DNA from: Ceratorhiza oryzae-sativae
Lineage: Eukaryota > Basidiomycota > Agaricomycetes > Cantharellales > Ceratobasidiaceae
Assembly (NCBI GenBank): GCA_030998015.1
Contig: JARWMV010000239.1
Span: 1,116,001 to 1,180,000 of the forward strand
Direction: 5' to 3'
Length of the DNA: 64,000 nt
Shown piece after piece: positions 1-11,444 of the stretch. Position 1 is the first letter of the stretch, and each line of letters starts with the position of its first letter. The translations under genes and the position numbers were made by a program. The notes below the pieces were generated by a model. It was not told the DNA's origin, did not search any database, and was given only the letters and a program-made list of their open reading frames with translations.

Positions 1-2304
1 GATTGGCTTACCGTACGTACGTTTATATCACATTTGCACAACAATCAGTAACTTTATGTGATAGGCTCTGCAAAGATACATGGCCTTCTTTGCGTGGAGC
101 TTGACCCAATGGATCGCCTTTACCCAGCTTATCGTACAAAATGCCCCAGACGTCAATCCCAATGACACCAGCGCTGTAGAGAGTCAAGCCGGCAACAAGA
201 GCACCCTCGACCTGATTACCAAAATTCTATTCGGCGTGATGCTCTGTGCAGCAATTCTGTTGGGGGAAAAGTTTGCCATTCAATGGATGTAAGCACCCTT
301 TTCCTCGAAAAGTCTATCCAACAATTAAGATCGTTGTCCAGCGCATTCAAATTCCACGAACGTTCCTATGCCGAACGTATCGCAGAGCAAAAAGTCCAAA
401 CGTCCTGTTTGACAACACTCTATAAGCATTCGTCCGAGATTCCAGGCCGGAGCGATACGCTCAAGGACGGACAAGCAGGCCCAGCGGTAATTAATCCCAA
501 GAAATTGCTCAGGGGCATGATAAAAGGTGTCAAGGGCGTTGCGTCGACAACAACGACTGCTTTGGGAAATGTTGCGAGCGAGATCGCAGGCAGGTGTGTT
601 CGTTTACCGGTGAAACCTAGATCACCAGGACGCTGAATATTTTGGAAAAGTTCGGTTTTGCAGCCCAATTCGCCAGCCGCAATGGTAGCTACTGCACTCG
701 CGTCTGCCAACAAAACTCGACTCGTAGGCTATTCCTTTAATTCAACGCTTCTCTGAGTCTTATCTTGATTGGTCAGCTTGCCCGGCGAATCTTCTACTCG
801 TTCGTCCAACCTGGAGCAGACGTTCTCGTGATAACCGACATTGCACACTACTTTCGCGACTATGAGACCGCCGAAATCGCGTTTGGACTATTTGACAAGG
901 ACGGAAATCACGACGTGACCCGAGACGAAGTTGAGATGGCCTGCCTCGACATTCACCGTGAACGGTTGAGCTTGGCAAATTCGATGCGAGATATCGATTC
1001 GGCTGTTGGACGCCTGGATAACATTTTGATGAGTTTGTATTTTATTATTGCCGCATTGGTGATCGCGGTTACTTTGGTAAGCCGGACGAAAGGGAAATGA
1101 AGAAAGAAAGCTGATAAGGTGCGCAGGAAGCCAAGTTCACCACGCTCTTGACTGGTGCTGGGTCTTTGGTGCTTGGTATGTGGAAATAGCTGCACGAAGA
1201 CCTTCACGAGCCTAACTGTTACTATAGGTCTTTCGTGGTTGATTGGTGCATCAGCCGCCGAGGTTCTCACCTCGATTGTTTTCTTGTTCATGTGAGTTTG
1301 TCTCCAACCAGAGTCAATCAACAAAATTAACAAGATATTTACAACACTAGCAAACATCCCTATGATGTCGGTGATCGTGTGGACATCGACAAGGGGTCGT
1401 TCATCGTCAAGGAGATGCGCCTCCTCAGCACTATTTTCATTGATACAACAAGGGGTTGCCTGGTTCAGGCCCCGAATGCGAGTTTGAGCACGCAGGTGCG
1501 CTCTTCTTCAGCCTGTCTTTATGCTTGATTTAACGAGGCTGTTTGGTACAGATGATCTCAAACATCCGTCGTAGCGCTCCCATGTCTGAAACATTCGTAT
1601 TCGATGTGGCGTATGATACAGAATTTGAACAAATCGAAGCACTGCGCACTCGAATGCTTTCATTCGTTCAGTCCCATAGGAGGGATTATTGCCACGTTTG
1701 ATATCGTCGTTTCTGGTGCGCTATTCATTGCTATTGAGTGTATGTATGCTAACCTGGAGGGTAGATATTCCGGATCAGGAAAAGATGACGCTCAAGGCTG
1801 ATATTCTATACAAGAGCAATTGGCAACAAGGGGCCTTGAAGAGTGAGTTCAAGTGGCGCAGCCCATGGACTCGGCTAACTGCTCTTTTCAGCTAAGCGCA
1901 GGAACAAGTGGATATGCGCTCTCAAGACCTCTCTTGGTGAACTGAAGATCTTTGGCCCCAAGGGCAACCCTGGTTCTAAAGCTCCGCCAGTCAAATATAC
2001 TCAAGTGCCCTGGGACGAAGTTAAAGCATCCGAGTTGACTGAAATGCCGACTCCCAACCCGGCAATTCAAGAACCCCGAATCCCGCGCGGTGAATGGTCG
2101 TTTACGGACCAGGACGCGATCATTCTGGATCGTGGGCAAGACGTATTCGACGAGGCTGATGAGCTGGGGATGAGCACGCCCCAAGCAGGGAGATCGAGGC
2201 AGGATCTGAGGCAACGACGAGCGACGAGAGCAAATATGATGGGTGGCGGAGGGGAAGCGATTGAGATGACTGCTAGTGGAAGTTCGACGCCCAGACGGCG
2301 ATAG
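1..2304 (+). CDS. EF-hand MscS-family mechanosensitive ion channel (5' end outside window)
   Basis: This is the C-terminal part of a fungal small-conductance mechanosensitive channel, an integral membrane protein that opens on membrane tension, in fungi usually in the ER or another internal membrane. The frames give, in order, a membrane segment (LITKILFGVMLCAAILLGEK), a cytosolic loop, an EF-hand with the calcium loop DKDGNHDVTRDE near base 895, a hydrophobic helix (MSLYFIIAALVIAVTL), the MscS pore helix and beta domain (IGASAAEVLTSIVFLF, then HPYDVGDRVDID near 1360) and a hydrophilic tail. Exons are joined by short introns, for example 289-341 (53 nt), which restores QWIAFKFHERSY across the junction. 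The coding sequence ends with TAG at 2302-2304. The start lies upstream of the window. The EF-hand plus MscS order is the known layout of the yeast Msy1/Msy2 type; gating by calcium is inferred from that family. Confidence 0.88.
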
Positions 2305-2609
2305 ATTTTTCTATATTGTTTTCGATTACTGTTTCTAGTCCGGCTGTATATAAGATCAGGTTTACGTTTCTTGGGAGGGGGATTCCCTGTCCATAATGAG
2401 TCTGTCGGGGCGCATACATACAATGAGAGGTCCGCTAAGCGGGGATTTCCTTGGGTTCAAGGCAGAATCTACGTGCTGGCTGTTGCGAACAAAGAGCTAG
2501 TGCTCCCAATGACATGAAACCGGTGCAAATGTTTATGTCACGTGGGTTGCCCGCGTCGGTTCGACTCCACAACAACCACGGGTGTTTGCGCTCTCACAAT
2601 CCTGCCATA

Positions 2610-4305
2610 ATGCCTAGTTTTTATATAGAGCTTCCCGCGCCGCTGTCTCGACACAACAATAACACGAATCGGTCTGCTCGCCCCTCGCTTGTCGAGCCTC
2701 CAGCCAAGTTGTCCTCCAAACCAAAGAACGTGGCGGACACACAGAACATCGAGCCTGGCCCGGAAACAAACAAGAGCGCGACGAAACGCAAGAGGAGCGC
2801 GTCTGATTCGGCCGGTACTGGCACTCTTCACGCAAAGAAGCCTCGTGACTCGGGCCGGGGAAAGCCAGGAGAAAAGGTTAGTCGCGATCTCGCCTTCACG
2901 ATCTGATCCATAACTTGGACTCGGATTAACTTGGTTGGACTTTTTACAACATCAACTCAGCCCGCCCCACGTGCGAGCAATACCGCTCCAATTAGATATG
3001 CCATCGCTCAACAAAATGGGTGCCGATTTCAACTGCCGCTTCGTATGACGAGATTATGGAAAGAATCCACGCAAGTCACCTATTCACTTTTTCTGACTCA
3101 TGCAGCCTCAACTGAGTACATTATTCTGACGATAGCTTCGAGAATTTCTGGCGCGATTTCAGCCACTGATGAAATTCGCGCAAACCCATCTCGACGTTCT
3201 CTCTCGGCTCTCGGCTCCCAGTTATCGTTATCTCCCTCGGGCAACCCTCAAAGCCGTGCTGTTTGCACTCCTGGACCTCGTGGGAGCTGACGGAAGCTCG
3301 ACCGTGCGGCGCGAGTGTCAAGCTACAATCAAATACGTTCGCTCGGCAAAGGGAAACCTCAATATTGTTTGGGACGCTCTTGCCGAACTCCGTCGTTCAT
3401 GCTATCCCAAATTGCCCAACCCTAGGGCACCCCCTGAGGATGACTGTGCCTCGGAACCCAGCAACGACGAGGAAGAACTATCGGGCCGCATTACCCGTCA
3501 GACTTCTAAACAGGCTCGGTTATCTCAACCCGCCCTACCTCCAAACGATGATTCGCTTGACTTCGAGCTTGTTTGTGGGGCACAGTTCTCGCCTATCCTA
3601 GTATTTCTTGTAGAGATCGCGTTGCAAAGCCCCAGCGTGCGCAGTGATATCGACGTTGGTATGCGCACGCTTGCAGTTACGGCGCACAAGGCGCATGTAA
3701 CCAAGGTTGCGGAAGAAAAAGAGAGATGGAGTAAACAGCGCCAGCAGTTTGCTACCAGTCTTTCGGCGTTGGAGGAGACAAATCACAGGAGAAGGCCGCG
3801 AAAGGTGGCAAGGCCCCGCGTGGTGATCCTGGCACTCTCACAAAGATCAAGGAGCTCAAAGCCAAAGTGCGTATCATGAATTAACTACCGAGATCCATCT
3901 GAACCGTGGTTACAGAAAAAGGCTGCTGAGGCTAAGCATCACCGAACACTCCGTGCTCTCACGGTCTCCTACAATATGGAATTGCGTACGTATTCTAGCA
4001 GGGGTACCTTTCTTGGAAGTGATCGCTTGGGCGTCAATTCTTCGCCCTGGCGTCACCCCCCAAGTCTACTAGCACGGAAGAACGATCGGACAACTGGTCG
4101 ACCTTCGTAGCCTGCTGGGGCAAAAAAGAAAGTCACCTGAAACCCTCATGGTATTGCTTTGATGACCCATCTGAGCTTCGTAAATTGGTTGCCACTCTGG
4201 AGGGAGAGGCAAAGTCCGCGGGAGTCGTGTCTTATAATGGCGCTGGCGCGCTTGCTAAGGTCTTTACTTCAATTTGCCGAATTTCTAGAAGATCGGATGG
4301 AATAG
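2610..4305 (+). CDS. WHIM-motif (DDT/ISWI-accessory-like) nuclear protein, frame broken
   Basis: The start at 2610 opens a Lys/Ser-rich, probably nuclear N-terminus (KRKRSASDSAG, KKPRDSGRGK). An intron from about 2877 to 2960 follows. A helical block begins near 3169 (LSRLSAPSYRYLPRATLKAV, then LFALLDLVGADG). The C-terminus shows LGSDRLG, RQFFALA and SWYCFDDPSELRKLVATL, matching the shape of WHIM motifs 2 and 3 (LGxDRxxxRYW; WxxxDdpeqLxxLxxxL) of ISWI-associated chromatin proteins, followed by a short helix ending FAEFLEDRME and TAG at 4303-4305. WHIM modules are known to bind ISWI and linker DNA, so chromatin remodelling is the inferred role. No PHD or bromodomain is seen. Two frame breaks interrupt it: one G too few in the run at 4029-4031, inside the WHIM2 motif, and a +1 shift near 4270. 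The first cannot be bridged by a plausible intron. The gene could be real with sequence errors, or decaying. Confidence 0.6.
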
Positions 4306-5248
4306 ATTTGCCATTTCGTGATAGATATAGGCATATACCCATACGTGTTGATCACAGTTATTCGCCAGATACGTAATGCGTCATAATTTTTGTCTCCTAA
4401 ACACTCAATTAGATCGCAATATACTAAAACCCCTATCGCCTACAATTCACTACTTGTTGAAGTCCCCTTCTAACAAGAACGATTCTATCTCTCGATTGCT
4501 TCGTATTTTAGTCGGCAATCGGCCCAATTTCAAGACAAAAGGACTGCAAGGAGGTGCTTGCACTGTGGATCCAGGATCAAGTCAGAGCTTACTCAGGTAT
4601 AGCTACCTTGGTCCAACTTGCCATTGGTTGTTCTGCGGCTATTACTACTGCGCCATGAAAGTGGGGCAAGAGCACCAACCATGAGGAACAAACCACTTGG
4701 CCCAAATTCATCATTCGTGTCTTGTTCCACCTCGTCGTTGCACATGTCCATTAAGTCAACAAATATGGAATACACTCCCTCTGCGCTGTCTACCTGAAAG
4801 AACACCCGCGCTTGTGCACAATTGGTGAACTAGTATGCTCAACATGTCAATGTAGGCTCATAGTTTAGCCTAGATACTTGGTGCATTACGCTAACCTTTT
4901 CCTCGGTCTATCAAGTCAAGTGCCGCGAGAAAAGTATGCCGAAAAACATAATAGAGAGACAAGATTGTTTCATCATCGACTAATCGGTGGTTGGCTCGTG
5001 GCTTGGCAATTTTTCAGAAAAGTCTGTCTCACTTTCGTCTCCTTCCTTGATACTAGAGATGACTGTCCTTGCAATCTCGTTGATTCGAGGACGTGGCATG
5101 TCAGGAGGTTGCTGGTGGTGGCGGTGTGGGCGACACATTGAGGAGCCCGTCGGTACGAAGCGCCGGCGGACTACACCAGATTTTCTGGCCAACAGCTCAG
5201 GCAATCATCGACTTGGACTCATAGAGGAAGTATTTTCATTGTAAACAC
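4306..5248. other. Spacer with two unexplained minus-strand open frames
   Basis: No recognisable gene. Two minus-strand open stretches lie here, 4593-4805 (acidic, containing DMCNDEVEQDTNDEFGP) and 4980-5204 (containing PRPRINEIARTVISSIKEGD). Their composition is protein-like and they could be exons of a minus-strand hypothetical gene or an extension of the small gene at 5249-5645, but I could not join them with convincing splice sites and recognise no domain. Confidence 0.3.
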
Positions 5249-5645
5249 CTATCTCTCCACTTCGGCACACACACTGCATTCATTCTCTCCTTGTTGAGTG
5301 ACAAGATTTTGGTCAGGGAGCTTGCTATGTGGACGATGTCAGCCGCAGTGACCTCAACAAAAATTTGTATGTGGAAGCCTTACCGTTGTATACAAGTATC
5401 TTGGCAGTCGGTACATGTAGTCGAGTGAAACTGGCTGAAAATACAACGCGGATTGTTGCAGTCCAACTGAAAGAACACCATCGTGTTTGGGTCAGGTAGC
5501 ACTAGTCACGGTCAGCCTAGAACGCACTGGGTTCGTGTTGACGATGTAAAGGTGGCTGCATTTGTACCTGTAGAAGCGATACAGCTAAGTAACAGGAGTT
5601 ACCATGTTGAACTTACTGGATCCATTCCACAAGGTCGAAACACAT
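5249..5645 (-). CDS. Small Cys-rich protein, paralogue of the gene at 28631
   Basis: A multi-exon gene of about 80 codons, too fragmented to appear as one open frame. ATG is at 5645. Exons joined through short GT-AG introns give MCFDLVEWIQ, YKCSHLYIVNTNP, LDCNNPRCIFSQFHSTTC, TDCQDTCIQR and finally ENECSVCAEVER before TAG (5249-5251). The pattern is MC, a C-x-H pair, DCxxPxC, SxxH, CxxCxxTC and a terminal CxxC, which suggests a zinc-binding or disulfide-linked fold. The gene at 28631-29224 has the same order (MCRQITEG, GCGHY, DCEDPKC, SSKHPDNC, TC, EPCERC), so the two support each other as a family. I know similar short hypothetical proteins from basidiomycetes but no function. No signal peptide is evident, so a cytosolic or nuclear metal-binding protein is more likely than a secreted effector. 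Confidence 0.6.
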
Positions 5646-7841
5646 GAATGCACCGAAGGGAAGTGGGGAACAGTGAACCGCGCTTGGACTGTATGCGCTC
5701 GCAATTGACCGCATATCCTTTATAAATCCCCTGTAGATTAGCTAATTTTGGCCGCTCCTGGTCGGATTAGCTTGCTTTTGGAGTACCTACGCGTGGGCGC
5801 GCTTCTATTCTATGTGCTCGGTCAGGGAGGGGGGGAACGTTTGAGGCCAGGCCATCTAACTTTTTTCTTGGGGACCTTTCAGATTGATAGGAGCATGAAT
5901 CCTGATCCCGGACCGACCCGTTTCTCAGAGCCTTGGGTCCAGACTAGGAATTGTAGCGGAACTATTATGATTAGGGTGTAAATTGAGCGGGTACAACGCT
6001 CAGTCAATCATATAGAGAGACACTTCCCTTCGGCCGCGCACTGGCTAGATGTGTTTTAATGTATGAATGAATGGGCTTTGCTCAGAGATAACTCCGTAAT
6101 GCGTTTTTCAAACAAGCTCGTAGGCTGAAAGCTCAAACGCCGTTATACTTCGCATTTGCCGAGGTGAAATCCCCTTAGAAATCCTCGCAGAATCGTACTT
6201 CTATGGGCCTGGCTAAGGGTTATTTCAACATAATATATGGAGAGGTTATTTGGCCTGCTTAGGCTTCGCTCGAACGCGTAGGAAATCCAATCTGGGCTGT
6301 GCGGAGAGCTTGGTATGACGCAGATAAATTTTGTTGTTACAATAGCAAATTAATGTAGGCTATTTAGGTTATGAAATTTAGGCCACTTTAAGTATGAATA
6401 TTTTTCAGTTCCATATTGTGTCAAACAAGTTTCTCATAGAGCGATAGCAACAAAGGCGTCCAGTTGATAGAAGCAGCCTCGCCAGAGCCTTGCATAAGAA
6501 AATTTTGAGTGCATAAGCGGTGATTAGCTTAAGTTAGTGGCAAGAATATGGTTTCACAGGCGATTAAGCTTAGATTTGGCTTTAGAAGCTACGATCTTCT
6601 TTCCGACACAAGCGAACAACGCCTCTAGGATGCTTTCATACAATCGTTAGTCGTTGCCCTCACCCTGAATGCTACAGACCCTCATCAGCCAGAGGAGTAT
6701 TAGCGGCTAAGTTTGACTCCTAATGCGTCAACGAAGAGGCATCGGGGTCTGTAGCACAAATGAACAATAGCAAATTGACCATAGTTACAGGAGAATGTAG
6801 CCCAGATGCGAAGAGAAGTGGCGTTAGGGTATGTAACGGCGGATTTCTCGTCCGAATAGGTGTATGGAGAGCTGAGAACAGTGTTCATCAAGAGTCTCCA
6901 CAAAACCTCGCCGGCAAGCCGTCGTGGTACGTTAAATGTTATCAAGTGAGCCCAGATCAGCTTCAATGTAAATAGATTTCCCCGACGTAGTGCACATAAT
7001 ATCGGAGTGGAATAGGGTTAAACACATAAGACTACTATACTTGCTGTGTTAGACATTGTGTTGAGGTAGCCCTGTTGGCCATCGAAATTATCAAGCGCTT
7101 GCTCGGTGTATGTGTCGAACACGGTATGAGCATTGGTTCTGGGATTGGAATCGACTAGTATGGCCTAGAAACTCCTCATCCGTGAATCTATAGTGGCAGT
7201 CCCTCATTTCGGTTGGCTGAAAAACGAGCATTCAGATTTTGCCCAGGGCCTAACGGAAATACCCTTTTCTGGTCTCGTATGGTGGCCCCAAGGCTGAGAT
7301 CCGCCTTTTGCCAGATGTATGAGGCAGGCAACTAGATGAGATGGTATATGGAGGGAAGGGAAGAGAAAGGCATTCTGCAGGATATCAGCTAACTCCAATG
7401 GTGGAGAACTGTTTGCCATAGTTAAATGCGCTGTGCTTAAACGGTCATTCTCGGAATCTCTTATCAGTTTAAATCCTAGCACAGGGCTTTACGTGCATAC
7501 AAGCCGCGAGTAGTTCACTAGGGCCAGTTAAGCTGAGATGTATGTTACTGTTGTGTATGCGCCTTTGCCAAAATCATCTGCCTGCTCTTTACCCTCTTGC
7601 AGTTCGTGTTTTCCGCCCCATTGCCCCCCCCTCTTCCTCCCTTAGTCGGATAGATATTTTCCGTCGGGATATCGCTCCGACTTACGCAGTTCACTTTGAC
7701 ATATGTTTGTGTGTGGCGGCCCCAACAGCTTGTTTATCATCTTCTCATTATGCCGGCCCACATAAGGTATTCTTTTCGGGAAAATCGCCGAGTGCTATAT
7801 AACTTAACCGTTGTTTCGTAGGGACGCACGTTTCACCTCCA
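5646..7841. other. Gene-poor region
   Basis: About 2.2 kb with no open frame resembling a known protein on either strand; the longest frames are below 95 codons and have scrambled composition. The segment 6020-7200 is comparatively AT-rich with many stops, as in degraded repeats or non-coding spacer. I saw no terminal repeats, target-site duplications or transposase motifs. The last 250 bases include a pyrimidine-rich tract (about 7608-7645) and the TATA-like element listed separately; these probably belong to the promoter of the GDSL esterase gene. Confidence 0.5.
7796..7802 (+). promoter_or_regulatory. TATA-like element of the GDSL esterase gene
   Basis: TATATAA lies 40 bases before the ATG at 7842, after a pyrimidine-rich stretch, which would put transcription initiation just upstream of the start codon. 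Spacing and context fit a fungal core promoter; function is inferred. Confidence 0.4.
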
Positions 7842-8941
7842 ATGCGCTTTATCACTATCACTTATCTGCTAGCATCGTCTAGCCTAGGCATTTGTACAGA
7901 CTGGATAAGCTTCAAGGCGTTAGGTTACTTGTTTGTTTTGTACGCATCCTCTGGTTGCTCTAAGCTAGTTAAAATTCGTTACTGACACGTCACCGAAGTG
8001 GAGACTCTTATTCCACTGTAGGATTCCGTAGTACCTCCCCGATACCTAAAGCAGCCAATCCGATCGGTCTCAAATATCCAGGGACAACCATAACTCATGG
8101 TGAAAATTGGGTAACTTTCATTCTAATAGACTAAGAAGTCAACTCTCATGCGCCCTATTCAAGGTTGGCGTATTGACCACCAAGGCGAATGATTCCTTGA
8201 TCCTCACTTGGGACTACGCAATCAGTGGCAACCAGGTGCCGGGAGTTGCTAAACAAGTCGAGCAGCAATTCATTGCTACTGCTGGAACAAAACCCAATTA
8301 TTGCCCGTGGTCCGCCACGAACTCACTCTTTGGTAAAGCCCATACTTTTATTTATTTATTTGCAGATTGGGGGTAAACGGGTTACTACAGCTACATGGAT
8401 TGGGATAAACGACGTCAAGTAGGTGGACAACAGCGTGGGTTATTCGAGCTATACTAAGTGTTTCTAGCCGAGGTGTTTTGCCTGACCGCCTAACTCAGTA
8501 TTCCAACTCCAGGATGAACTATACTCAACTGGTGCCCGGAATTTTTTGTTTCTAAATATTCCCCCATTCGATCGGTCTCCGGGTATGATTCTTCCGGTTT
8601 CCCGGCAGCCTGGAAACATAACGATGACGGAATGTCTTACAGGAGGGAATTACAGCGACAAAACCCGAGAGCAGATATCGATCTGGAACAGCCTGCTACC
8701 GGGGCATATTGCGAACTTCACGGCCAGCCATGTCAATGCCACAGCCTTCTTGTTTGATACGCAGGCCTTGTGGAATGAGTTTTACTCCAACCCGGCCAGG
8801 TTTAACATTACCGACCCTGATCTAAAAGGGGGAGGACTGTGGTACGACGATTACCACCCATCAACCGGCATCCAGAGAGTCATCGGGGAGCGTGTGGCTG
8901 ATTTCTTAGCATCGCGGTCTAGGAGTGTGCACACATATTAG
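7842..8941 (+). CDS. Secreted GDSL/SGNH-family esterase (CE16-like)
   Basis: A predicted extracellular SGNH hydrolase that removes acyl groups, probably acetyl, from carbohydrates or other esters. ATG at 7842 starts a signal peptide (MRFITITYLLASSSLG). After an intron the nucleophile block GDSYSTVGF appears near 8003. The intron at 8111-8163 joins GENWV to GVLTTKANDSLILTWDYA; the one at 8333-8390 joins NSLF to ATWIGINDV (block III, with the oxyanion Asn). The next exon carries DELYSTGARNFLFLNIPPFD, and block V with the catalytic Asp/His pair is DDYHPS near 8850. TAG ends the frame at 8939-8941. All catalytic blocks are present and in order, so it looks functional. Length and blocks resemble fungal CE16 acetylesterases and related lipases; the substrate is not readable from sequence. 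Confidence 0.85.
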
Positions 8942-9298
8942 GTGATCGGTTGTTGGAAATTTGAGGGGTGAAATGGATCCGACTGTGTCACATGGTCGAT
9001 AAAGTCTAGATTAGGTAAATCACAACTAAACCATGCGTAAAAAGGCCATTTTTTTGCGTGTATTCTTCATGGAGAAGAGAATGGCTTTCCGTAAACAAAC
9101 TAGACTTCGATGCGAGCTCAGTTTGCCTAATTAATTTTGCAATCCGCACTCAGTTGTCAGCAGGGGATCTCGACCCAATGTCAGACTTTACGTAACTTAG
9201 GCTTTATCCTCTTAAAGTCGCCATCCACAGCCCGATTAGCACCATTCAAAGCGAACACCTGTCCCAGAGGCTCCGTCTCAGGACAGTTTTTTCGCCGG
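8942..9298. other. Intergenic spacer
   Basis: A 357-base spacer between two plus-strand genes. It must hold the 3' end of the esterase transcript and the promoter of the transporter. I see no gene, repeat or distinctive motif in it. Confidence 0.5.
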
Positions 9299-10955
9299 AT
9301 GTCCGGGGAACGACTCACTCCAGCCGCGCATGTTGCACAACAACGCAAGCAGTATGTCATAGGGCTTGTGTTGCTCCTCGTGGTAGTCTTCGAATGGACT
9401 GGGTCGAACTTCCTTACGCAGGTAAGTCTGCCAGTAAAATGAAGCAAACCCCTAGTACCATGTTTACAAACTGTTTGTCAAGGACTTGTTCGATGATGGC
9501 TATAATAAACCGTTCTTGTGAGTCAGACATTTCCTTATCGGTAGCCACATGTTAATCGGATCACCCGTCAGAGTCACCTACATGAACACGGCTTCGTTCT
9601 CATTTTACCTCATTCCCGCTCTTGTGAGGTACATTGGCCAGACAGATTCGGTGGGGAGGGAGAACCAGTAGCTATTTTCAGTCCATTCAATCTCCTTTAA
9701 TCTCATCCCAAGGTAGGCAGGGGTATCAAGCTTTGATAGACGAGGACGAAGAGCTACAGACGGACCAAGACGTGCGTTTTCCCAAACCTTAGCTACCGAA
9801 CTTGTCTAATTGAGCCTTTTAGGATACCTTGCTTAGCGATGCCATAGCCCCGTTGACGACCGAGAAACTGCCAAGCTTGCGTCAGTTTTCTGCTTGTTCT
9901 GGTTCCTTGCCAACTGGACCGTCAATACATCGCTTGGGTTTACAAGCGTGGCTAGCACGACTATTCTAGCCAGTATGAGTGGTCAGCTATTATCAATTGT
10001 GTCAAATTCTATAACTTATTTGACTGGCAGGCTTCTTTACACTTCTGCTTGGTCGGATATTTCATGTCGAGTCGCTCAGTATAGAGAAAATAGGAGCCGT
10101 GCTTGTTAGGTTGGTCAGGTATACCTGGATCTACTCTTTCTCACAAATACTTCTCTAGCTTTGTTGGGGGCGTTTTGGTTTCTTTAGCTGACACTCCAGG
10201 AGCAAACGAGGCCAAACCTCCGGCTGAACTGCCGCTCCGCCCCAACGGATTGGCGTATTTCGGTGGGTCACACGACCATGCTTTTGTCTATTATATCTGA
10301 CCAATTTGGGTTATAGGTGATATACTGGCGCTTGGCTCGGCATTGTTCTACGCTCTTTACGTTGTCCTACTCAAAGTTCAGATAAGGGATGAATCAAGGA
10401 TCAACATGCAGCTCTTTTTCGGCTTTGTTGGAATCTTCAACGTTCTTGCTTGCTGGCCGATAGGGATTATTTTACATTTCACCGGAATCGAAACGTTTGA
10501 GCTCCCGAACTCGAATAAAGCTTGGTGCGCGGTCGGTTTGAACGTATGTTTAACCTGACGCCGTTGGTTCACAATCACTAACCCAAATATCATCCAGATG
10601 TTTATCACGCTATCCAGTGACTTCATTTATGTTGTATGTCGACTTTCAAAACTAACAAGCCGGGTAGCTAATCAGTTAATCTGATCAGATCGCAATGTTG
10701 AAAACGACGCCGCTTGTCGTGACGGTTGGACTCAGCCTAACCATTCCCCTTGCCATCGGTGGAGATTTGCTTTTAGGACATTCGACTTCTACTCAATCTC
10801 TCATCGGAGCTGCACTAGTTCTGATTGCGTTCGTGGTGGTTGGCTGGAGGACCAGAACGCGGCTCCAACAATTCCAATTTCCGGCTTGGAAGTATCGTCA
10901 CCCCCTGAAGAACATAACAGAGGCCGGTCGACCGAGTGCCAAGCGGATATCGTGA
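9299..10955 (+). CDS. SLC35F5-like membrane transporter (EamA/DMT superfamily)
   Basis: A multi-pass transporter of the drug/metabolite superfamily, close to SLC35F5 and yeast YML018C/Thi74. ATG at 9299 gives MSGERLTPAAHVAQQRKQYV and the first helix. Then come YNKPF, VTYMNTASFSFYLIPALV, an acidic loop (LIDEDEELQTDQD), LFWFLANWTVNTSLGFTSVA, the MSG/FFTLLLGRIF junction, GAVLVSFVGVLVSLADTPGA, GDILALGSALFYALYVVLLK, and helices to VLIAFVVVGW. About nine or ten membrane segments are visible, the family's usual number. A one-base deficit in the A-run at 9865-9867 breaks the frame between LTTEK and AKLASVFCLFWFL; everything on both sides is well conserved, so I read it as a sequence error. The C-terminus may instead run into the Arg/Ser-rich frame at 10922-11310. 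Substrate is unknown. Confidence 0.8.
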
Positions 10956-11310
10956 TTTACCTATTCTCAACCAGTCGGAAGTCGATGAGAACTTGCGCCG
11001 TTCTGTTGAAGCCATGCTTTATTCGGACCGAAAGCGTCGTCGAAGGGGATCTCGTGCTGTGGAACCTAGCGATAATACCAAGCAAGCGACGGATCAGGAA
11101 GGGCCGCCACTGGACCGAGGTCGTAGCAGGACGCGGAGTGGGACTTTCAGGAGGGAGCGAGTGTCTGGGAGCTTACGGAGGTCCCAGGAGCGACGCACGA
11201 GGTCTAGAGCGGATCGTAAGAGCGGGTCTGACCAGGACGATAAAAGCCGCAGGAGTGGGAATGATCGCGAATGGGACTATGGCAATCCCATTGCCTCCGA
11301 CTCCGAGTAA
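10922..11310 (+). other. Arg/Ser-rich open frame, possible tail of the transporter
   Basis: An open frame after the acceptor-like CAG at 10921 encodes GYRDLPILNQSEVDENLRRS followed by a strongly Arg/Ser-rich stretch (KRRRRGSR, RGRSRTRSGTFRRER, RRTRSRADRKSG) ending DSE and TAA at 11308-11310. It has no ATG of its own and overlaps the end of the transporter frame by about 30 bases in a different phase. The simplest reading is that one base is missing or added near 10915-10940 and that this is the cytosolic tail of the transporter. A separate gene or untranslated sequence cannot be excluded. Confidence 0.4.
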
Positions 11311-11444
11311 GACGACGAGATTTAATGGCTTTTTTTTGGTTATTTCGACTGGACTTGTAAATTAATTTAGTCGATGATGTCATGATTCCTGCACGGTTCG
11401 TTTCCGTACCACCCAACCACATCCGCCTATTTTAGTTCCCACAC

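Noticed and set aside
5646..7841. Transposon remnant
   Set aside because: No terminal repeats, target duplications or transposase/reverse-transcriptase motifs could be found; AT-richness alone is not enough.
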